A DNA stretch of 64,000 nt from Phallusia mammillata (Eukaryota; Chordata; Ascidiacea; Phlebobranchia; Ascidiidae). The notes beneath the pieces are model-generated. The model saw only the letters and a program-made list of their open reading frames with translations, had not been told where the DNA came from and searched no databases. Below, in pieces: positions 55,923-64,000 of this stretch. Both the position numbers and the translations under genes were made by a program. The DNA is taken from positions 58,087-122,086 of the forward strand of contig QLIY01000479.1 in the NCBI GenBank assembly GCA_003260075.1, written 5' to 3'. The number at the start of each line of letters is the position of its first letter. Position 1 is the first letter of the stretch.

Positions 55923-58681
55923 TGAATGATGTAATGCAAATCTGAGACTATCGTTACTTTAACAAGACAGGCCATTGCGTGAATAGCATGCAGTTTAGAG
56001 TTTAGCGTATCCCGACAATGAACTGTGGCGTCGGGCGCTCGTCGCATAGTGAGAACTTCGACAACGTCGCGTTTCCACTGATTCGCGAATTATTTCGTCG
56101 CGGGATTTCTGCTTCGCACAAACTCCCAGCATATTGATGCGGCCGCATTTTTTCCGCTCGTTATTATGATTGTCGTGGGATTGTGACGCAAATAGACGAG
56201 ATAAAACGTTGCCATTGTCTATGTTTTGTTGCGTGAAAAAGCACGTGGTAATGTGGTTTAGGCGCGTAAACGAAAAGCATATGTTAGAAAAGCGGGAAAA
56301 TTAATTTTGTTTTTTACACTAATGATAACAACAGCGAATGTAATAAACGTTAAAATATATTTACCGTTACATGTGTTTTACTACATACAAAGTCTCTCGC
56401 AGTTTAAAACGCTTGGCCAATCATTTTTTGTTTTACAGTAGTGTAAAAAGCACAGGGTATCCAACTCAAAACTATTTAATAAACTCAGAAAACCAAACAC
56501 AACTCAGAAACCAAAATACTGGCATGTATTCATATTTTCGTTAAAAACTTGTCAACTTTTTGCCGGTACGTTTTTCTCTCTTAATTGCAGGGTAGATATG
56601 TTTTTTTTTTCACCCAACAACATATTTTGCACCCACACAACTTATACGTCGACATTGTGTCTCTATGTTAATAACTAAAACGGCCTAAAAACGGGAAGTC
56701 AGAATATCTAATATACAAGCATTGCTCTGCTAAATTGCCTGTATTACGTCGTGCATATCAGGTTCGTGTGGCCGTATAGTTGTTGTGGAGTATCGACATG
56801 CGCCAAAACCAAGCTGTAAAACTAACAAAACAAGTGAATTGTCTGAACAATTCGTATAATATACAATCCCGCATTTCCGCCAAAGGTTTTAAAAAAGCTG
56901 AATCCTTAACTGTAGACATTTTTCATACACGGAGACACTTTTAATAGACCGCATATCAAGCATTGTATGTTGCATTATATTACAATATTACAAGTTTGTT
57001 TTTCAAAACGGAAAAAAAATTATTGGATAAAATATAATCTCCCGCATTTCAGTACATTTGTTAATTAAACCGAAGGTTTTACATCAAAATGAATCAACTC
57101 AACCTAACATGTCTCATAGGTTTGTTTCAAGTCTTTCCTGTAACTCAGTTTTCTCCAACAAGAATGGTGACCCAACTTAAAAAATATAAATACAAAGCAC
57201 ACACTCACCTAATGAAATTGTTTTGATGATTCCCCGTCGATGGCGATGACGCCTTTCTCGTAAAAATCCGTTTAATAAGTCACAATAGTAAAAGTGAATC
57301 AGCAAAAATATTCTACATTCCTGTAAAATATAATATATGAAACAAATAAAATAAATTGCGTTGTCGTTATTCAACAACAAAGTGCGGCCAATGTGTAAGT
57401 TTGTTATTGTTGCCAATGTGCAAAATATTTTAAGAGATAATTCGAACTGATTTTGTATTTTGTGAGCACAACATAAAACACATGATTTGTTACCACTTGA
57501 AACATGTTTCCCAGGTTAAGCATATTCTCCAATAGACTCAAAGAGTAACGAACAACGATTTGAAACTTGTTTGGAAATGTTTGCGCCAGAACCGAGGCAA
57601 AGAACAGACATGAGGAGATTTCAATTTAATTTAACCCAGTATAATCAAAAACAGAACTGTCAAACACTTAAGATCTTAATAAGAGGACCTTGTTTTCGGA
57701 ATTTATTTAATCAAATGTTCGTAAGTCATAGAGCTTTTATGCAACGAAAATATTTCATCACAAGCGTTTATAAACCGCAGATGTTATTACTTTCAATCAA
57801 GCCGCTGGTTTAATCAGAGTCCGATGTTCTACGTTGGCAACAAGCACGTGGAGCTTACAAGACAAATTTGCTACTCCATAGTTTTGTTCAAGTTGTGTTA
57901 AGTTATGTTTTTCCACTGCACAAAGGGAGCGTACATGTGTAGGACGCGTGTAGCTTAACCTAACAGCGGTTAACCGGATTGCAAGCACCAGATTTTACAC
58001 AAGTCCGATCACAGTTTGCTTGTGTTTAACATCGACCAAATGGAATCCAACAGCATCAGACTTCGTGTAAACAGCTCTCGCTCCTTTTCAACGATCGCGC
58101 GACACAAAAACGCATCACCTTGCCGCCCCCTTCATTCCGCGAGACTGTTTCGCGTCCGTTCTAGAATTTCGTGTATTTTCAAACCGCCTATCTACTCATG
58201 TCGGACGAAGAATCGCGCTTTTGTGACGCTGGTGTGTTAGTCTCGGAGCAGAATCGACAAGAATGTTGTTCCAGTGCCGAATTTCATGTTCCACTTTTAT
58301 TGTGGATCGCCGATCATTGATGCGACGTCCTTTCAAGCTTCCAGTCGAACATGTTTTTTTCGTGGGTTGTTTCGGCGTCTTTTGGGTGCGTTGGGGCAAC
58401 GGTTGGATATCACGTGAAATAGAAACGCACTAACAGATGTTTCGAAGCTAATATCGAATGTCTACAGACGTTTAGAATCCCGACATTGTAATTTGAGAAT
58501 TTTGCGTATCTGTGTCCTTATGTTATTTACAGTAAGTTTTCTTTAACATCCAACAATGCAAATTTTGCTTTTGCTTTTTTGAAGTGATTTCAACTCAATT
58601 TGACTCTGTTGTTTTGGGCCGTTGCATTGCAATGTGTAATTCCATCACAAAAATGACTTTTAGGCTTTAGAGTGTTTAGAC

Positions 58682-58897
58682 CAGTGGTTCTCAAACTTTT
58701 TTATTGTCGGGGCCAAATTGTATTTTTTAAGTGTGCAGGGAGCCGCAAAAAAACGAAACCTTGAGAAAATCACTAAAGATTATTACTTTGAAAGCTAAAA
58801 TAGCAATGTTTGGTGGTTTTCTGAGGTCTGGTGCGAGCCGCAAAATAAGCAGTTGGGAGCCGCATGCGGCCCCGAAAACCGAGTTTGAGAACCACTG
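58682..58897. mobile_element. hAT-type MITE, 216 bp, with perfect 8-bp target duplication
   Basis: The ends are CAGTGGTTCTCAAACTTTTT and GAGTTTGAGAACCACTG. GTTTAGAC stands at both 58674-58681 and 58898-58905. Its interior keeps GGGGCCAAATTG near the left end and CGGCCCCG near the right end. It has no coding capacity and the perfect duplication suggests recent insertion. Confidence 0.93.
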
Positions 58898-61800
58898 GTT
58901 TAGACTTTCTTCTTTGATATTAAAACAATGGACCTCAATTTTAACTATACATATCACTTTCCAAACGTTTTGTACTCTCCTAAAAACAATCCACTATAGA
59001 ATAAGATGAATTACTTTTCGGATACACTAGACAACAACCTGTTCCAATGGGAAACACCAATACACTTCACACACACACACAACACTGCATTTCGTAGCCT
59101 TTTAACGTCCAGGTTTAAACCAATGGGTAATTATAGTAAAACTCTCAACATCTGAAAGTGACCGCCCTCAGTAGGTCAAAGGTTAATGACGCTGAAATTC
59201 AACTCAACGGTTTGAAGTCATTCACAATCACTGGGATGAAAGTTGGATAATTGATAAGCTTTGTGCGAAAATCGTGATACGAGACAATTGAAACACTCGA
59301 TGCTTTTCATTCTTGTTTAGGATTTAGGTTTTGGGTTTGACTTGAATGCCATATTCAACAAAAATAAACGGGCCTTCGTTTTTTGGTTAATTTTCAAAAA
59401 CGATCAACGTTTTTTATTCTCTCGTTTTCTTGTACTAGTTTTACTAGAGTTTTTTAGTAGTTTTGTTTAATGGGACAATTTTTGGATCAAAAAGTTAACA
59501 TTTGTATGTTAAGTCTTTGATCAAATGACTTTGTAGCATTAACTTTGTCTTTCAAAGTACAATAAAGACAAAACGGCACTGGAGAAGTCTCACTTTATTT
59601 CAAAACACAAAGAGATAACAAGGTTGTGTTTGTTTTGTTAATTCTTATTCACTTAGTTGTTTTTGGTAATACCAACTCGAAAACGGAACTACTATTTGTT
59701 CGAATGAGTAAAAAGTTTGGTTTTGCCAACCAACAGCGCAAAACTTTTCAATTTATTTCGCATTTTTATCAAATTCACTCTCTCTGTTTTGTCAACACCG
59801 AGCTGCAATCGACTCCGTTAAAGCAATGGGAACAGCCATCACAAGTAACAATGAGAACTTCGATCACGTTACAAATCATTATTCCGTCACAAAAAGAGCG
59901 GGTCACCTGATCTCCACGCTGTTCGGCTCTGAATGAATTAGGGAATAGGAAAAAAATCCGGTTTAATTTACGCGAACTGTCGGCAAAGCGATAAATTTTG
60001 CAATGACTTTTTCAGGAGGCGTCACGACTATTCTACAACAATCTCACAAAAGTTGCTAAATATCTTAAGTTTACCACAATATAATCTAAGTGTTTGTGTT
60101 AATCTTTTTCAGGGACACATATGACAATTGTACCAACCAAAGAGTAAAAAAAGTGATTTGTTTTTACAAGTGCCACTAATTTTACACCAATGCGAAAAAC
60201 TGCCTCGTTCACAACAATCTGACAAAAGTTGCTAGAGTTCATTTTTTTACCACAATATCTAAGTGTTCGTGTTTACTAGTTACATGGATCTTATATTACC
60301 CTATTGTACTGGCTAAAAACCAAGTGTTTTGCCTTTTTTACCAACGCCCAAACTTTGCATCATTACGAAAAACTACATCGTTAGGGAAATTGTTTGAAAC
60401 CAGTTTTAAAGACGTCTTTCTCATTCGTTGAGGTAAAACTTGTGAGTCTTTTTATTTGATCACCTATTCAAAAATCGAACGTTATTTTACAAAAAAATGG
60501 ACTAAAAAGACTTTCCGATGATAGAGCTGTCATTGAGTTGAACCGCAGCGTGTCTAAATCGGCTTTTAGGCGGTATCTGTGAAAACATGGCGAATAATTA
60601 AACTGTTTTGCGGCCTGCACGGATGAAAGGGAGTCCAATTACGCACACGGTTTGCTAAAACGTTATTTCGTGTCACTGGAAGAAACCTTATACCCCTAAA
60701 CTCTAATCATTAAAACGTTTGAAGGCGTTCTATGGGCGGTTCGTCTGAAACCGTATCGCGTTTTGACCACGCTACTTCACAATCGCTTTATTTGGTGTCA
60801 TAAAAAGATTTGAGCGTTAACTTTTTCGAGTGGTTTAATGGCATTTCGTCAAAATTTGTAATCGTCAGGTTACGGGTTCGATTCCCGGTTAAACTCTTAT
60901 CTCGTGCACATTACTAATTTTTGATTCTAGTCCATAACATAAAGCGGACAATGCGATGTTCTTCTCAATTTTGAAAACAATGTAAGCCGACAACATATCG
61001 TTTGTGACGTCATAAAGCTACAAAGCAAATGGAATTAGAATCTGCAGAATTCTTTTTTACAGCGTTGCCGGGTAACAAAATACATTTTCGGCCAATTTCT
61101 GGGTCAAACTAGGCCCAAAAGTCATATTTATCAAAAGAAAATTACGACTCGAATGTGTGTAATTGTAAAGTTAAGCTGAAATCAGGCTCATTTCTTATAA
61201 ACTTAAATCAGAACCTGTTTATATGATTTGCTTTGGTCTGCGTGGAGCGCTGCCTCAAAGACAAATTGTACGCGCTACTAATCTGTTTCATAGAATATTC
61301 GCAAATTGCCGTTCAATTGCTGACACTTCCGACTAGATAAATCCTCAATTGCCATCTATTTTACCGGCTGCGGTGCACTTTATTAAACTCAGTGGTTCGC
61401 CCCTTCCTGTGACTAGACATTTCTTTAAACCGTTTCCGACCAATTTTTCTCTACAAACCTGCACGAAATTTTACCCAGTTTATGCATTATTCCTTTCCTC
61501 GGCCAAAAACAGATTTTTGCAGCAGGTTTCATTAATTATTAATCAATTTTGTTCCACAGACGATTATGTTTGCGTAAATTCATTACCATTGCATTATATA
61601 TTAAAAAACAAAAATAGCAAAATTGGTTCCAGAATCCAATTATTTTCTATTTTTAATACACCACAGTCTCCGTATTAAAGCAGCGAAAAGCGACGAGGTA
61701 TTTTGAAACACAAATTCTGACACATTACGACAATATCTTGCTTCATAATGTTGCCCTGATTGATGCTATCGCAGATTAAGTAGCGATTAAGTTGCACCCT

Positions 61801-63483
61801 CATTTTGAAACTGTTCGCTGTCAGGGAAACGACCTCCTTCTTAACAGCACTCTGTCTTCCTGTGTGTTTCAACGCTACCTTCGCCCAGCCAAGAGGCACC
61901 TCTCTGTCCCTTCTCGCTTTGCACTGACGCCGTCGCCGTTGTACAAGTTCAGCGAAAATATGGCGCGTTGCCCGTTCTGCGCGGAGTGAGATTTACAACC
62001 AGCGCAAAAAGACCCAACGCCATCCACTGTAGCTGCGCTGTCGGTTGAACTGCAGCGGAAAAGCCAAAGTGAGTTTTCGGAAATCAAGCGGTCTACCTAC
62101 GATCAGATTTCACTTTTGGCTCCTATAAGCGTCAGAAATGCCATTGAAACCTTTTAATGCCGCTCCTGCAATATGGAATTTTTTTCTGTCCCAACTGTTT
62201 GGACTACATTGAAATTACCCAGTAAAATGTTTGTTTTTACTGTTTTCTAAAATGTCCTAATAAACTAGGTACCAAAGTCATAAACTATTTTTTTTATCAG
62301 AAAAATACTTCTCACTAATATGTTAAATTTTAAGCTGTTTTAATTTGTTTATACTTCAGGTGAAAATCATTGTTTTGTAAAATCAAAACTTCATAAATTT
62401 GCATTAAAACTCTTCAACTCTAGGCTAAATAGCAAACTGACAAAAAGCATCAAAACACACCGTTCAATTATCACCCGTACAATGCGCAACCATGTGTGTC
62501 AATTTCAATAAACCCCAATCGACTTTTGACTAACGAGATCACATCTTGTTATCCGGTCGGTTTACAGACGTTCCTTCCCCTGCTAACTGACCGGAAACTA
62601 ACATCTGTGCAACGGATTCAACCGATGTGAATCAATAAACGACGTTGGCCCGGTTTCCCGGTCTCCTGTCACCAACAACATCTGACTTCTGTCTGTTGTG
62701 TTTTCTCCGCCGGTGTAAATAGGCTTCCGACTGCTCTGTGACGCATGAAATGCGTTTGTGACGTAACATAGGCTTGTTTACTTTTGAACTATGCGCATTT
62801 TGTGAACTGTGCTTGCGGTATGAAATTGCTGTTTTTAAAAACTTTGATTTGCCGTATCTGGCTGAAAATTTAGTAAAAAATATGACTACATATTTAAGTA
62901 AACTGAATCCAAAACACTGCATGCTGTAGCAAGCAAGAAAGCCCCGTTTTGGGCAAAATGACTGACACAAAATACGCAGAATTTTACATAATCGGTTCAA
63001 CACCGCATGTATTTTTTTGGCGGAAACTTTTTTCATCACAAACACTTTGGTGGGAAAAAAATAAGTTTATCCCCTTTCTGAATTAATTCCAGTAACCCCT
63101 TTAGGCATTGACACCTGTTGTATGTTAAAATATCGATGATTTCGCACTAATTCATGACACACGCAATAATTATGCGACCTGTATGCTAATCACGTGGTTA
63201 CCAATTGTCCAATCAGAGCAGTTAATAGCGACAAGCGAAACTTCTATTGGATGATTTAACTTGGAGGCCGAATCATTTGCATATCTTCGAAGTTTCAATC
63301 AAACTGACGTTTTGAAGCGAAGTGTTTTTGCTCTTTGGAACTGTTGCGCCATCGTGTGCAGTTAATTTACAGTTGTACGGCGGATGATAAAAAATAAACG
63401 CGTGTTAGGTTGTTTGTTTTAAACATTGAAAGTCCACCTAATGGGTTATCAAGATTAAATATAACTTCATTGCTTCTGACTTT

Positions 63484-63868
63484 ACTTTGCACGCGCTACA
63501 TTTTTGCCGATTTAAATTTTTACGAATCCAGTTTGGAATCGACGAATTTTTGCGAGTAGCACAAGTTAGCACATTTGTGTAACCTAACATTTTTTCACCA
63601 GTTAAGTTTTTGTTCAGGTTGCATTGCTTGTCGGGTAAAGATTTGAACCCATATCCCTGCAACTTGTTGGGGGGGGGGGGACTTTGCACGCGCTACATTT
63701 TTTTCGATTTATATTTTTATGAATCCAGTTTGGAACCAACGAATTTTTGCGAGTATAACAAGTTAGCACATTTGTGTAACCTAACATTTTTTTTAACCAA
63801 TTACATTTTTGTTCAGGTTACATTGCTTGTCGGGTAAAGATTTGAACCCATATCCCTGCAACTTGTTG
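63484..63868. repeat. Assembly-type duplication: 63484-63668 and 63681-63868 around a G run
   Basis: Units begin CTTTGCACGCGCTACATTTT and end CCTGCAACTTGTTG, with scattered substitutions and short indels. The run is 63669-63680. Each unit carries a B-box-like GGGTTCAAATC on the minus strand. Confidence 0.88.
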
Positions 63869-64000
63869 TGGATAGATTTAACCCGTCGGCAGTGGTGGGA
63901 TTCAAATTTTTTTTCAGCCGGTTCTATCACAAAATTCATATGTTTCAGCCGGTTCTGTTACAAAAAGTCCATTGACAGCAACCAGTGATGCTAACCGGTT

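Larger units (their letters stand above)
44284..64000. other. Gene-free right flank
   Basis: Contains ribozyme repeats, MITEs, a minisatellite, SINE-like heads and assembly duplicates. GC-richer islands occur at about 44700-45060, 46820-46930, 50200-50620, 51430-51800 and 58030-58400. tRNA-like B boxes at about 54735 and 60880 belong to decayed repeats. No gene recognised. Confidence 0.55.

Noticed and set aside
60836-60897. Possible tRNA gene with a good T arm (GGGTTCGATTCCCGG)
   Set aside because: The 5' and 3' ends do not form an acceptor stem and the anticodon arm is poor. More likely a tRNA-derived repeat.
62632-63045. 137-codon minus-strand frame
   Set aside because: Basic, low-information peptide with no splice or domain support.

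Overview
The window is a piece of an animal genome. It is AT-rich and intron-rich, and I recognise only one gene with confidence: an Iroquois-class (Irx) TALE homeobox gene on the minus strand, in at least five exons between about 12.4 and 24.0 kb. A compact, somewhat divergent Irx, many small hAT-type elements and Penelope-like ribozyme repeats suggest an invertebrate, possibly a tunicate. That placement is inference, not something the sequence proves.

Layout. 1-12.4 kb holds repeats and one doubtful exon (4.4-4.6 kb). 12.4-24.0 kb is the Irx locus, read right to left: an N-terminal exon (23.6-24.0 kb), a YPYD exon (18.5 kb), the first part of the homeodomain (16.1-16.2 kb), helix 3 plus the acidic tail (14.9-15.0 kb), and a long C-terminal exon (12.4-13.8 kb). 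The first exon and any IRO-box exon were not found. 24-64 kb has no recognisable gene apart from unassigned exon candidates around 43.5-44.3 kb. It is packed with small repeats and a few GC/CpG-richer islands, which would fit a regulatory desert beside a developmental gene.

Most interesting biology. At least nine copies, in about five sequence families, fit a hammerhead ribozyme core. They share CUGANGA, a short stem II, GAAA, a minimal palindromic stem III (ACGU or AUAUAU), and a stem I whose two strands change together between copies. This is the type known from Penelope-like retroelements. Every family has an extra nucleotide between CUGANGA and stem II. Two copies sit in the loop of long foldbacks and two more lie in head-to-head pairs. 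The palindrome TGACGTCA also occurs 21 times, against roughly one expected.

Assembly state. The window is full of poly-G or poly-C runs that I read as gaps once written as N. Runs of about 10 are mostly flanked by near-identical 80-400 bp duplicates (unmerged overlapping or allelic contig ends). Runs of 34-90 are mostly in GC-rich places, including two inside the Irx C-terminal exon and one in its N-terminal exon. All such runs are C left of 13.6 kb and G right of 19.0 kb, so two sub-assemblies were probably joined in opposite orientation inside the Irx gene. Reading frames, and polyglycine or polyproline tracts, across these runs are not real.
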